A stretch of DNA of 64,000 nucleotides, from positions 208,622 through 272,621 of the forward strand of contig WNKI01000002.1 in NCBI GenBank assembly GCA_015350385.1, in the 5' to 3' direction. Shown here one piece after another: positions 36,701 through 57,513 of this stretch (its first letter is position 1; each line of letters begins with the position of its first letter). Made by a program: the position numbers and the translations under genes. Below the pieces are notes generated by a model. It saw only the letters and a list, made by a program, of their open reading frames with translations, was not told the DNA's origin and ran no database searches. This DNA comes from Aculops lycopersici (taxonomy: Eukaryota; Arthropoda; Arachnida; Trombidiformes; Eriophyidae).

Positions 36701-39700
36701 ATTCCGCGACTCCCTTGATGAAGCCAAAACAAAAGAGAGGATTCTATTTGACCTACGCAAGTGAACCCTCAATCCAAGATTGCGGTGGTTTGTACACAGC
36801 AAAGTCGTCGATTATTAAATCAGCCGACTACGAATCGGTTGGTGGAGGTACAGCGTTAATATCGAGTTCAGAGCTAACACTCGCCCATCAAATGTCCTCG
36901 TATTTTGACATTAAGAACAACCGTCCAATTGGCCGATGGTTTGCTGGTTCCGCGGAGCAACAGACGAGCGATCCGCAGCCTGGCTACAGCAATTGGTATA
37001 GGACGCGTTGCGAGTACGAAATTAGACCAGCCGATCAGGGACGCAATCATAAAATATCTATCGATTGGCTCGAGATGCCCACGGATCAAATCATCGACGC
37101 AAGTGCTCTGGGCAGTTGGACTCGACGAATGGCATGCACTAGAGGCCAGCTAACAGTATTTGATGGAAACCCAAGCGATGGAACCAATAGGACAAGCATT
37201 GCAAGTTTCTGCTCGGGCGACAGGTACAATGCAAGTCTTCCTCAACTCGCGACCATCATCTCGAGTGGCCACGTTTTGTATTTAGTCTACGAGAGTCTTC
37301 ATCTGAATCCAAACAAAATGGGCACCTACGTGCCCGCCGCTTCGACGCCCGGCAACCTGTATGCTCACGGCTTCCGATTGAAGTACTCCACAGTCTGCAC
37401 AGCCGTCCACTACAAACTCAACGATCGAATCAGAGCCGAATTGGACTTGGATGTTAGCGAATGCGTGTATCACATTATGCTCCCGCCAAACAATACAATT
37501 AGTCTGGTTATTGAACCCAAAATGTCGGCCTCAATGGTTTTGAGAGATGGAAGTTGCGCAGCTCAGGCAATATTTATGGACGGAGCCATCCAAAGAACAG
37601 CCTTGGCTTTGGTCGAAGCCGAGCGCCAGTTGAGGACTTACAATTTCAATAGAAATCTAGATGCAGCGGCAACAATCGTTAGCGATTTCCCTGCTGGAAA
37701 CGCAGCAAACAAAACCCAAGTTGTCACCAGGAGTGGAGCAGATTTAAACGCCCTGTCAGCAACAGGTGTCGATGATCCTATTGATCCATCCATTGATCGT
37801 TCGCCCGACGATTCATCGTCGACTTCGAGCACCGGAAGTGGCGAGAACAAGGAGAGTAGCTACAACTATTGGCAATACTCTTCGAGTGACGTACACGACA
37901 TCAAAGAGTTTGAAGTTTGCAAGTCTCACCTGTTCAATTTTGACTCAGTTTGGAATCATCTAAGTCTGATGTTCCGCTTAAACCCCAGGGCTAAAACTCT
38001 CATGGCCGATCAAGCGCGCGACTCGGAGCTAAACCCACTGTCATCCAACTCGAAGAACGACCAAAAGATCTACCTGTCGCTCAGGTATCAAGCCGAGCCA
38101 GCGTGTGGAGGTATAATAACTGAGCCTCGTGAGGGTAGTATTGAGTTGGAGTCGACGAGAAAGGTTGTGGGTATCAACAATTATCCACTTACAGTTAACA
38201 AGTATGAGCAATACCATAAGGATCAGGTAGTAAATCCATGTGCTTGGATAATCAAGAACTCGGCCAACCATGTGATTCAACTCGAATTTCAAGTTCCTGC
38301 CGAAGAGATTCGTCGCCGTTACGACGAGTGGCAAATGTGGACGGCTAAAATTACAAAGGCTCAACAGAGGGGAGGTAACTTTAGCGAGCCCCAAAAGTAT
38401 AACTGCAGTTTAGTCTACCAAGAGATGATTGAAATTTACGAGCCTTCGATGAATAGAACCAAGTACTTATGTCCCCTGGATCTAATTCTAGCGAGCTCTT
38501 TGGGCAGCCTAAAGTGGACCAGTCAGTCGGATACTCTATTGATTAGATTGCGCAACACTACTTTACCTGTTGCAACCACGATCAGCCAGCCAACGAATGC
38601 TACGGGCAACAGGTTGAAAGTGGAGCCACAACAAGTGGCTAAATTACAGTGGCCAGGTAGGAAACCTTTATTAGCGAGAAACAACAAAATCATTGTCAAG
38701 TACTCGATGCTAAAGCTGAGAGATTTAATCTGCGGCGGGAAGTTGATTCACGAGGATGGGGTTATTACATCGCCTCGCTTTCCCTTCAACTATCCAGCTC
38801 ACTCCTCGTGCGTCTGGGTCATTGAAACGAACCCGAATCAGCAAATTAGACTTAATTTTACAAAATTCGATCTAGAAAAGCAATCAAACTGTCAATTCGA
38901 TTACCTGGAGTTACGCAACGGACCTTCGCCAAATTCACCACTGATTGGTAGATTTTGTAATCAAGACTTACAAGCCAAGGTACTAATTAGTCAGTCTAGT
39001 TTTTTGAGGTTAGAATTCCGAAGTGATGCTCATTTAAACCGCGCCGGTTTTCAAATTTACTTCGATGGCGCTCAAACGGGTTGCGGCGGCCGCCTCACCA
39101 CGCCCACCGGTCAAATCGACTCGCCCAACTACCCGCTGGCCTATGCTCACAGCGCCGACTGCGAGTGGGCCATTGAGGTGAATCCAGGAAACAAGATTCG
39201 CCTTACGGTCGACGACTTGGATCTCTCCTCTGGGAGCGAGGATCAAAACGCGTGTCCAAAGTCAGCAACAAGTGGCTACAAGAGCAACTATTTGGAAATC
39301 TTCGATTCCGGTCCGGAGTTTGGATCAAACTCATTTGGACGCTTTTGTCATTTGAATCAAATCAAATCAAATACAAGTATTGGATTAAGAGGGTTCACGT
39401 CGACGAGCAACCAAATGCTACTTAGCTATAAGAGCCAAGCTTTGGATAAGGCGCGCGGCTTCCGGTTGAGCTATGAGACTCAGTGTTTGAAAAATGAGCT
39501 TGTTGGATATCAGGGTGCAATTGAATCGCCGGGTTACCCTTCGAGCTATGCGCCATTCAGCTCGTGCTCCTGGTTTGTTCGCGGACCATTAGGTAGCAAT
39601 GTGACATTGCAAATCGCCGACTTAGAAATGGAGGAAGGCAACGATCAATCTTACAGGTATTCGGCGGCAGCTGGTGTTAACGACACAAGCAAACGGCGAA

Positions 39701-42700
39701 GATGCAATGATGTTTTGAAGATTTACTCAGTGGACGTTCAATGGAATAGGACTAGTTTACAGCAGGAGCGCATTGAGTTGCCTTCGATATCTTTGCTTGA
39801 GTCGCCAATGAAACCCAAAAAGTTTGTCTTGATTCGTACTCTTTGCGGCTCATTTGAAAATCTCACCAGAGACGAGCGAGTCATTGAGTTGGCAGCAAGT
39901 GGCGCTTATGTCACCTTTTCTAGCGATCGATCGGTTGACTTGAGAGGCTTCCGGTTAGAGTGGCAGGCGAAAGGGTGCGGCGGACACCAGGTGCAATTGA
40001 ACCGATTTATCCCCGAGGCTATAAATTTCGACGAACCATCAAACGGTAGGCCGCTCGAGTGTCTTTGGACCATAGATGTTAGTAAGTCGTCAAATACATT
40101 AGATTTGCACCTGGACTCTAAGATGCAACTTCCAGATCCTGGTGTTTTGAACAATGTTAACAAGAGCTCAAACTGGACTCCCTGCAATGAAGCATCACTC
40201 ACTATTTACGATGGTCTCACCACCGACTCGCCAGTACTTTCACAAAATTGCGACTCCATTAAGATGAAAGAGTCGATTGAAACATCCAGTGGAAGGGCGC
40301 TAATTAGATTTTTGTCCACAGGTAACCATAGGCAAACGAGCCGATACTTTTCACTGCGCGCCTATCCAAGAAACAGAGATTCCTGTGTCCCTTACGTTGA
40401 TGATATTAGTGCGCCATTTAATCAGCAATCAGGAACAGCTGAATCGCCCAATTATCCCGACTTGTACAATTCAAAGGCCTACAGGTGTCATGGTGGGGTG
40501 ATTTCGTCTCAGGGTAGAATAATGATAAAATTAGACCAGCTTGAAATTCCAGTTCCAGGCTACGAGACGACGAGTACACTTCTCAGCGAGGAGGTATGCA
40601 AAAACTCTAGCAACTACCTGTTGTTCTCCACTTATTACACACGAGCTTCGGAAGCTTACTTTTGTGGAAAGTTCGACTCCAATTTAGACTCCAATAGAAG
40701 TATTGTAGTCTACGAGCAAGAGGCAGTTTCTGCTTCGTTTAGCACCAGGAGCTCGTTGCAGGGTAAATGGAGATTTTCCTATCAGCGGCTATGCGGCTCC
40801 AGGATATCCCTTGAACATCGAATCGACTTAACGACACCCAATTACCCACTTGAACCTAAGTGGCCAACGGAGACCAGCAAACAAAGCGATCAGTCGAGTG
40901 AGAATGTTTGCATTTGGAAATTAAGAGTTGATCAATCGTCGTTTGGATTTGGATTCAAGAAGACGGATAAAAAGAACAAGGAGGAGACAGCGAGGAGACG
41001 AATCCATGTTAGCATTAACAATTTCATTAGCTCAACGATCATGGCACCTAAAGCAACTGAATTGAATAGGAAACAGGCGGTTGCTCAACCAGCTCATCTT
41101 TCATCAAGTGATTGCTTGCGCATTTATGAGGGAGTTAATATAAGTCTGCGTCAACATATATTCAATCTCACCGATATGGACTTGAAGTTGCAGCCCAAAT
41201 TGAAGATTTGCTCTGAGTTTGATTTGAAGCACGACAAATTGTATTACATTAGCGAGGGGGAAGAGATTACACTGCTAACTAGTGGCGACGTCATTGCCAA
41301 GGTGAGAGCTAGACCATTCGATGACCATTGTGGCGGCGAGCATAATTTGGACCAAGCCGAATTCTCTTCGCCAAACTTCCCACTGGCTTATGGGCCCAAT
41401 TCTGATTGTATCTATCAAATAATTGGCTCACCTGGAAGCAATATCAACTTGGAGTTTATTAAATTTGATCTACCTGAGCCCCAATTACTGCCTGTTGACT
41501 CACAAGATCCAACAGGCAAGTCAACGACCACCAGTTGCGACAATGTTGACTACATGGAGATCCGCCAATTATCTCGCTGGCGCCAGCAACAAATAAGAGC
41601 ACAAAAGTTTCATTCGTGGGGAGCCAGGTATTCGGATGCCGAGTATATTTTCAGCAAGGAGAAAGAGTTGATACAAAGCAACATGACCTCAAAGTTAACA
41701 CCGAGAGCAACGCGACTCCTCGAGGTGGCCAAGTTGTATTATATCCTGGCCGATCCAACAGGTGGTCGTTCAGTCTCAAGAGTGACCCAAAAAACTAGTG
41801 GCTCGCTTCCAATTGCTGATTTATTTGAAGAGTCCAAGTTGATTGGAAGGTTTTGCGGCAAGAAAGTGCCGCAATTCCCTCAGCCTCTACGAGATGAAAT
41901 CCTGATTAGATTTAGGTCCAACTCACCAGATGAGATTTCAAATCAATTGGTTAAAACTAATAACAACCAGAAGCAATCGCGTGGCTTCTTAATCAGGTAT
42001 AAGATTGACTATGGCGGAATCACACAGGTGAATGCTAGGTATGGCGAGGGCCTAATTAGCTCGCCAAAGTTTCCCCTGGCCTATAGATCAAACAAGACAA
42101 TTCAATGGACTTTCGAGACAGCCAGCGATTCGGTGCTTCAATTTGACTTGGTCTCTATGAATCTGGGGTCCTCAGTGCAGGAGTGTCAAGATGATTTGAC
42201 AATTTTCGATGGTCCCAACAGAAACAAAGCAAGACTCTTAGCTGAGCTCTGTGGTCACCTGAGTTTCAAGAGTTTACATGCCAAGAGATTGGAATATAAT
42301 GTTAACGAGCGGAAGTCGAGTCCATCGCCACTATCACCAAGTTCCCTTATTCTGAATTTGGCTCACAATCCTAGAGTTCAGACAAATTTGGCTAAGAGTT
42401 TTCGGACCAGCACTAATGTGGCTACTATTGTATATGACAATACCCAGGTTAAGGGTTCATTCTTGCTCAGGTATAAATCTATACTCAAATCTTCGCTTGT
42501 CAATGTGAGCAATGAAGATTCAAGTCCAGGCGACGATTTTACGGTGGACTTGGCCAAAATTGACAACAAAACTCTCACAGAAATACGCAGAGATCCAGCT
42601 AAATTTTGCTCATCCAACTACAAGCTCTCGTACGGAGTCAATGGAAGTCAAAAGGTTATTTTGACCTCGCCCAATTGGCCTAACGAGCCGCCGCATGACA

Positions 42701-45700
42701 TTGAGTGTCACTGGATGGTTTTTACGACGGAAAATGTGCCCATCTCTCTGTCAATTGATCCCATTGATACCACGACCAATGGAGAGCCGATGGACTTGGC
42801 TCCTGTGGACGGTTTTAGCAACAAGTACGACTATTGCCTAGATCCCAGTCGACCGAATGATAAGCGGAACTACGTTGTGGTTCACGACGGGGCAAGTCCA
42901 TTCTCGCCACTAATTGGCCGCTACTGTTTACCTGCGCCACCTCTGACTCTCACAGCAACAGGTCGCCACATGCTCATTAGATACATTCACTCGGATCGCT
43001 ACGAAATGGGCGCCCTCATGTCACCGAACCAGTTGAAGCCTCCAACCGAGACCCAACTTTTGTCTCGCTCTGTGTTCAAGGCAAGAGCCACGATTGGCGA
43101 TTGTGGTGGACAGTATTACATAACTCTAACGGCGGGGGTGGCCGACCGTAGAGATAGGAGCGCAAATTATGGCAACAATTTGGATTGCAAATACTACCTG
43201 TTTGCTACGGAACCAGACAAGGTTTTGTTCATTTCTCAATACAACAAGTTCAATTTGTCAAGCGAGCCTACGAATGCAGATTGTACAGTGGGCGACTACA
43301 TTGAAATTCGCGAGTTAACCATTCAGAATGACCTATTCGATTTTTCACGCTCTACTTCCGGTCGTTCGCTGGGACGCTATTGTGCCGGAAGGAAGCTCAA
43401 GGAAATCGAGTCTCAGGGAAGCGCAATTAGTATTGAGTTCCATACAGATGGTGCCAATGTTGCAAGTGGTTTCGACTTTTGGGTTGAGAGTCGAACGCCG
43501 CGAAACTCTTGCCCACGAGGCTACAAGTACATAAAACTCGACGAGGACTCATATGGCCGAATTATTTCGCCCAACTGGCCACATGGCGTCAGTCAAAAGC
43601 GCCTCTGCAGCATCATGTTCTCGGCCAAGCCAAATCAAACAATTCAAATTGAGTTCATTCGCCTCCGGCGACCCAAATCATTGTCGCTTGATTCAACGGA
43701 CTCATCGGGCAGGTATCAGTGTTTGGATCACATATACTATTTGGACGACGACGAGGCTTCAGTGGCCAGATTTAGCAGTGAGAAGCTGACCGAGTTGGAT
43801 TCACCTGAGAGCGGCGACTTGTTGCGTCAGTTGGTCCAGGAGGTTCCGTGTTACTTTAAGTCGAGAATCATGCAAACCGTTTACGATTACACTAATGGTG
43901 TCGTTGATCTTGGTCAAGATGGCAGCAGTAGTGCCTACAAAAAGATCACTCCCGACGAGTACCAGAAACTCTATGCAGCTGGCCCGCTGCAACCTTATGT
44001 AATCAATAGTCGGTCCCACACTCTGGCTTTACAATACGAGACAAAGGGTTTAGCTTACAACGAGGGATTTGTTGCCCTGGTCAAGGCAGTCGATCGTACC
44101 GCTTTCCGGTGTGGCGGCGAAATCCAGCTACTGGATCCAGCACAATTATCTAGCAAAGATGCTCGTCGCTTGGCCTCTTCAAACTTCGACTCCAGCTCGC
44201 CGTTGGCCAATGTGCTCCAGGCGAACGAGGAGCTCTTTCAGGTGGCCAGTTTACCTGAGAATCTCAATGATCAATACGTTCAATGCGAGTGGACTTTCAA
44301 CATGCCCCAAGGAAAATATCGAAGACCCTTCCCCGTTTTCGTGGATCTCAAGGATGTTGGTGTGGATACTGACGACGAGTATGGTCAATTGGACAGGAGC
44401 GATGAGGATAGTTTCAGGTTTGCATACCTCGTATACGAATATCTGGAAATCCCGCCCCGAGTTCCGGGAACCTGGATACTGGGACACGATTGGTCGGATG
44501 CGGACAAGGTGGCCAAGAAAAACTTCATAAACGTTTGCGGCTTGAGTCGGTTCTCCATGTTAACAGGCTCATATAGTAGTTATGCAACGGTGATGGCTTG
44601 CGGAAACGTCACCGGACGACAGAAGTGGCACGAGATGAGTGGTAACTCGTACATTGCTAGTATGCGCGTCAAGAAACAGGTGGTTAATACGGCGTCAGGG
44701 TCGAGTAATGATTCAAATGCAGCTAATTTCAAATCACCAGCAATCGAAAGCAATAATGGCAAGCACTTTAGGTATCGTGGAATTAAAGCCTACGCTTACG
44801 AGACAAATTGTCCAAGATTTCAAGTGTTACCTGGCGAGACAGTGGACATTAGGTCACACATGAACTGGCCAAATGCCAGCTACTCGCCAGGTATTTGCGA
44901 GTGGAGAATGAATCTACCCGGCGGTGACTATGCGCTCTGGTTCCATCGCCTTAATTTGAGACCACCAGCGAGCTATGTGGCACCAATCAAACCAAATGGC
45001 CAACAACAACAAGGTGATTGCGATATCAACAACTCGGAGCTGGATTATATTGAAGTGAAATCATCGGCTCAACTTATGGATAATCAAAATGAATCGCCTA
45101 CTGTGATGCGATTTTGTTATTTCAATCAACTTGAGGCAAAGAAACTGCCCCTCAATGTGAGCGTTGGGGTTGGGATATCGGTGACTTTTGTAGCGGGGCT
45201 CAGGCAATTGGAGCAAAATGTTGGATCCTTCGGCGGAAGTGACTCCATTCAAACAGGTATTGACATTTCACAAGCGGCCAAGATTGATCCAAAAGATCTC
45301 TTTGGCTTTACAATGCGCATAAACCGCGAGCGCAACTCTAGTCTTAGCGAGTTTTGCGGAAGGAGCACCAAGTTTAACATTTTCAGTATGCTGAGACCCG
45401 CCGACTTAACACTGGATAGTTACACGAGATCCGACAACCAATTGTACCCACCAAATGCCCATTGCACCGTGCACATGTCCTCTTGGAATGGCGAAGTGTT
45501 TAACATGACCTTCAAGGGATTGTTTGATCTAGAGCAATCGTTGAATTGTCAAAATGATTACGTTAAAATCGAGGATATCGGCAATGCACCACTCTCGCAG
45601 CAGCAACTGGACGACTTGGACTTTTTTAATCCTTCGAACTCGACTACTAAAGTTACGAACACAACCACAACCACGAGTACCACCAAGAGGCCAGCAACAA

Positions 45701-45936
45701 GTGTTGCCAACAAGGACCAGGAGCAAGGAAATCTGATTGGAAAATGGTGTGGCCGAAACAAACCAACTGGCTACTTTGTCTCAAAGACCAACAAGATTCG
45801 CATTACATTCCACTCGAATGAACGAGTTGAGGGCAAGGGATTCTCGTTGGTGTATAAAATTGCAACGGCACAATTGGGGACAACTCCGAAACCAGCAACA
45901 TCGATCAGTGACAAATTCTCGTTGATGAATAATTGA
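33751..45936 (+). CDS. Cubn: Cubilin (7 EGF + about 19 CUB modules), single exon
   Basis: Giant extracellular scavenger receptor for endocytosis; in animals studied it is held at the membrane by amnionless. The frame runs 4061 codons without an intron. Residues 31-50 are hydrophobic (signal peptide with a long n-region, or signal anchor), and a dibasic RLQKR at 66-70 fits the processing site of cubilins. Residues about 99-135, with NGHLVIEASQDKNIDF and ITVNGFKLDQL, match the cubilin N-terminal assembly segment, followed by a helical stretch. Seven EGF modules span about 248-626, several with the calcium-binding D-x-D/N-E-C start. About 19 CUB-like modules follow, many opening CGG and SPN/RFP. 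No C-terminal membrane segment is present, as expected. Human cubilin is 3623 residues with 8 EGF and 27 CUB. The ATG at 33751 is the first in frame that gives the hydrophobic N terminus. Confidence 0.93.
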   Translation: MPQAVNFLQGARRLFYSTISPRRVGATRFKPLAYLAAVVIVALLASLLLGHSYEPKTQKLKGEARRLQKRQVPQQQQHQAQLSTSATADKDNFKDPFANRPRIRTRNGHLVIEASQDKNIDFKTSGSRGSITVNGFKLDQLVGVARALEKTVQSGGGSNDQLTGVVAGVGVRGAARGQPNYEQIITTLYGTSQRFAAIEKSLADLSSSLNSVNKTMAKLSKRTFRRLQQVSQLAKNQDSMLASLKRNDCFNKDTGQPVCRNGATCVDGYESFRCICPSNFEGATCEQDVDECLKFKGTDLGCQNGAKCTNTMGGYQCECPPQYHGVHCTEQHDDCSMSSSRSLCANGKCINLARTQANQPRYECVCDQGWTSDGTNPACTLDINECLAGQFLTNGLNSSLSSSSSNIDSIATGKSVAWASSLAAYPCSQNPFVECINLPGTFQCGPCPPGYTGNGRVCRDTDECLTNNGGCSMNPFVECVNLPGSKRCGSCPPGYTGDGVICSRSSTCIATPNGGCHPMAKCIDLPNLSASSRLCICDYPYVGQGVGDQGCKLASSISMGPSASGNDGGGGGGNGTQQVNESIELQKQDDCSPSPCLNGATCQLTTNSFECICPLGWTGRWCEQKRQAESACGKVQLASSGSLGFPFFSTYEEFLKFNTSLASTTPKDRKFSCRVLISVWSNQSIRLLLSNIINKLEPNRKIQMFLANNGTSGASAAAGSPNQTANTQPGTTGAAPVTGGGRPSPAIAVSNKINRHQTPPPSCNEYVDIIERQVDIMQVADQGSSSAGIEPDRLLARLCATTPRGSSSASLVELDKNKELILVSETNTVLLDYNFAASASIADPVMNFSLSWNKWEPPCGGELPVADSGSISSPRFPEFYEPGIECRYVIRVPPRKRIRMQFGELNLLSISPSGHSTSGSSGGNGNNDLCADSLLIIDGAIGFHRPVLFKHCANNSTIMGRAQSPAPIVSSSSTVEVILTSRLDSATPLMKPKQKRGFYLTYASEPSIQDCGGLYTAKSSIIKSADYESVGGGTALISSSELTLAHQMSSYFDIKNNRPIGRWFAGSAEQQTSDPQPGYSNWYRTRCEYEIRPADQGRNHKISIDWLEMPTDQIIDASALGSWTRRMACTRGQLTVFDGNPSDGTNRTSIASFCSGDRYNASLPQLATIISSGHVLYLVYESLHLNPNKMGTYVPAASTPGNLYAHGFRLKYSTVCTAVHYKLNDRIRAELDLDVSECVYHIMLPPNNTISLVIEPKMSASMVLRDGSCAAQAIFMDGAIQRTALALVEAERQLRTYNFNRNLDAAATIVSDFPAGNAANKTQVVTRSGADLNALSATGVDDPIDPSIDRSPDDSSSTSSTGSGENKESSYNYWQYSSSDVHDIKEFEVCKSHLFNFDSVWNHLSLMFRLNPRAKTLMADQARDSELNPLSSNSKNDQKIYLSLRYQAEPACGGIITEPREGSIELESTRKVVGINNYPLTVNKYEQYHKDQVVNPCAWIIKNSANHVIQLEFQVPAEEIRRRYDEWQMWTAKITKAQQRGGNFSEPQKYNCSLVYQEMIEIYEPSMNRTKYLCPLDLILASSLGSLKWTSQSDTLLIRLRNTTLPVATTISQPTNATGNRLKVEPQQVAKLQWPGRKPLLARNNKIIVKYSMLKLRDLICGGKLIHEDGVITSPRFPFNYPAHSSCVWVIETNPNQQIRLNFTKFDLEKQSNCQFDYLELRNGPSPNSPLIGRFCNQDLQAKVLISQSSFLRLEFRSDAHLNRAGFQIYFDGAQTGCGGRLTTPTGQIDSPNYPLAYAHSADCEWAIEVNPGNKIRLTVDDLDLSSGSEDQNACPKSATSGYKSNYLEIFDSGPEFGSNSFGRFCHLNQIKSNTSIGLRGFTSTSNQMLLSYKSQALDKARGFRLSYETQCLKNELVGYQGAIESPGYPSSYAPFSSCSWFVRGPLGSNVTLQIADLEMEEGNDQSYRYSAAAGVNDTSKRRRCNDVLKIYSVDVQWNRTSLQQERIELPSISLLESPMKPKKFVLIRTLCGSFENLTRDERVIELAASGAYVTFSSDRSVDLRGFRLEWQAKGCGGHQVQLNRFIPEAINFDEPSNGRPLECLWTIDVSKSSNTLDLHLDSKMQLPDPGVLNNVNKSSNWTPCNEASLTIYDGLTTDSPVLSQNCDSIKMKESIETSSGRALIRFLSTGNHRQTSRYFSLRAYPRNRDSCVPYVDDISAPFNQQSGTAESPNYPDLYNSKAYRCHGGVISSQGRIMIKLDQLEIPVPGYETTSTLLSEEVCKNSSNYLLFSTYYTRASEAYFCGKFDSNLDSNRSIVVYEQEAVSASFSTRSSLQGKWRFSYQRLCGSRISLEHRIDLTTPNYPLEPKWPTETSKQSDQSSENVCIWKLRVDQSSFGFGFKKTDKKNKEETARRRIHVSINNFISSTIMAPKATELNRKQAVAQPAHLSSSDCLRIYEGVNISLRQHIFNLTDMDLKLQPKLKICSEFDLKHDKLYYISEGEEITLLTSGDVIAKVRARPFDDHCGGEHNLDQAEFSSPNFPLAYGPNSDCIYQIIGSPGSNINLEFIKFDLPEPQLLPVDSQDPTGKSTTTSCDNVDYMEIRQLSRWRQQQIRAQKFHSWGARYSDAEYIFSKEKELIQSNMTSKLTPRATRLLEVAKLYYILADPTGGRSVSRVTQKTSGSLPIADLFEESKLIGRFCGKKVPQFPQPLRDEILIRFRSNSPDEISNQLVKTNNNQKQSRGFLIRYKIDYGGITQVNARYGEGLISSPKFPLAYRSNKTIQWTFETASDSVLQFDLVSMNLGSSVQECQDDLTIFDGPNRNKARLLAELCGHLSFKSLHAKRLEYNVNERKSSPSPLSPSSLILNLAHNPRVQTNLAKSFRTSTNVATIVYDNTQVKGSFLLRYKSILKSSLVNVSNEDSSPGDDFTVDLAKIDNKTLTEIRRDPAKFCSSNYKLSYGVNGSQKVILTSPNWPNEPPHDIECHWMVFTTENVPISLSIDPIDTTTNGEPMDLAPVDGFSNKYDYCLDPSRPNDKRNYVVVHDGASPFSPLIGRYCLPAPPLTLTATGRHMLIRYIHSDRYEMGALMSPNQLKPPTETQLLSRSVFKARATIGDCGGQYYITLTAGVADRRDRSANYGNNLDCKYYLFATEPDKVLFISQYNKFNLSSEPTNADCTVGDYIEIRELTIQNDLFDFSRSTSGRSLGRYCAGRKLKEIESQGSAISIEFHTDGANVASGFDFWVESRTPRNSCPRGYKYIKLDEDSYGRIISPNWPHGVSQKRLCSIMFSAKPNQTIQIEFIRLRRPKSLSLDSTDSSGRYQCLDHIYYLDDDEASVARFSSEKLTELDSPESGDLLRQLVQEVPCYFKSRIMQTVYDYTNGVVDLGQDGSSSAYKKITPDEYQKLYAAGPLQPYVINSRSHTLALQYETKGLAYNEGFVALVKAVDRTAFRCGGEIQLLDPAQLSSKDARRLASSNFDSSSPLANVLQANEELFQVASLPENLNDQYVQCEWTFNMPQGKYRRPFPVFVDLKDVGVDTDDEYGQLDRSDEDSFRFAYLVYEYLEIPPRVPGTWILGHDWSDADKVAKKNFINVCGLSRFSMLTGSYSSYATVMACGNVTGRQKWHEMSGNSYIASMRVKKQVVNTASGSSNDSNAANFKSPAIESNNGKHFRYRGIKAYAYETNCPRFQVLPGETVDIRSHMNWPNASYSPGICEWRMNLPGGDYALWFHRLNLRPPASYVAPIKPNGQQQQGDCDINNSELDYIEVKSSAQLMDNQNESPTVMRFCYFNQLEAKKLPLNVSVGVGISVTFVAGLRQLEQNVGSFGGSDSIQTGIDISQAAKIDPKDLFGFTMRINRERNSSLSEFCGRSTKFNIFSMLRPADLTLDSYTRSDNQLYPPNAHCTVHMSSWNGEVFNMTFKGLFDLEQSLNCQNDYVKIEDIGNAPLSQQQLDDLDFFNPSNSTTKVTNTTTTTSTTKRPATSVANKDQEQGNLIGKWCGRNKPTGYFVSKTNKIRITFHSNERVEGKGFSLVYKIATAQLGTTPKPATSISDKFSLMNN

Positions 45937-45937
45937 A

Positions 45938-45943
45938 AATAAA
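45938..45943 (+). terminator. Poly(A) signal of cubilin
   Basis: AATAAA begins one base after the stop codon TGA (45934-45936), which would make an unusually short 3' UTR. Confidence 0.6.
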
Positions 45944-46504
45944 TTAATGCTCTCATATGCTCGTCAATAGACTCCTGTTTCACATCCGTACCTAATGATT
46001 GAAAAGATTACCTGTTCACCTGTCCTCGAGGTGGCGTCGTGGTCGCTGAACGCGGCATTCTATTGTGCAGGTGAGTGGACTGAAACTCGACACACTGCAA
46101 CGCAGTAAAAGCAGTGTTGCAAGTGCGCAGCCGCACATCCAAGATTTCAGGTGGTAGCCGAGGGGCAGGTTGCAGGTAATGTTGTCCATTTCCATGTTGT
46201 CTTTGTTGTTGTTGTTGTTGTCGTTTGGCTTGATCAGTGAGCAATAGTGCGAGCTCGCATGCACACCGATCCACTCGCGCCGACACATTTGCGCCACACA
46301 AAAATCCAATTAACCACACCTGGACTAACGCAGTGACAGCAAGCGGAAGCGGTCAGTTGCAAGTGAGAGCAGAATTTGGAAGCACGAAAGAAATAGTTGA
46401 AGAAAGTTTCAAGTATTGAATCGACACAAGCGACAAGGAAGAGTTGAACTAAGACTCAAGACAAATGATTGCAGCAAGCTGATTGAATTTAAAGGAAATT
46501 CAAG
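45944..46504. other. Gap between cubilin and FERM gene
   Basis: About 560 bases that should hold the 5' UTR and promoter of the FERM gene. A good donor-like GCAG|GTGAGT lies at 46068-46075 and could end a 5' UTR exon. A GTT/CAA run near 46205 gives short poly-Gln or poly-Asn open frames on the minus strand that I do not accept as genes. Confidence 0.4.
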
Positions 46505-57262
<10,758 letters not shown>

Positions 57263-57513
57263 AAAGACAAGAACCAAAAAGACAGAAGTGTATAAATGTT
57301 GTTTTCTATTATATTTCACCCATTATTCCAATATTCCATAACAAATCATCCGCACTACTTATACATAGCAACTTTATTTGTTACTCCATATAATTAAATT
57401 TGACAATTTTGTTGTTGATTGTGACGACGATAAGCATGAACACGAAGATGCTCATGCAAAAAACCACTTGTTGCCAATAACATGTATAGAATCTTCCTTT
57501 GCTCTTGAATCAA
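57263..57513. other. Convergent gap between FERM gene and Cdk8
   Basis: 250 bases separate the two stop codons. ATTAAA at 57393-57398 is a candidate plus-strand signal for the FERM gene, and AATAAA on minus (57378-57373) suits Cdk8. If both are used, the 3' UTRs overlap. Confidence 0.55.
57373..57378 (-). terminator. Poly(A) signal of Cdk8
   Basis: AATAAA on the minus strand, 136 bases past the Cdk8 stop at 57514-57516. Confidence 0.65.

Noticed and set aside
46008..46319. Minus-strand poly-Gln/poly-Asn open frames after cubilin
   Set aside because: Driven by a GTT/CAA run; two frames compete and neither has gene context.
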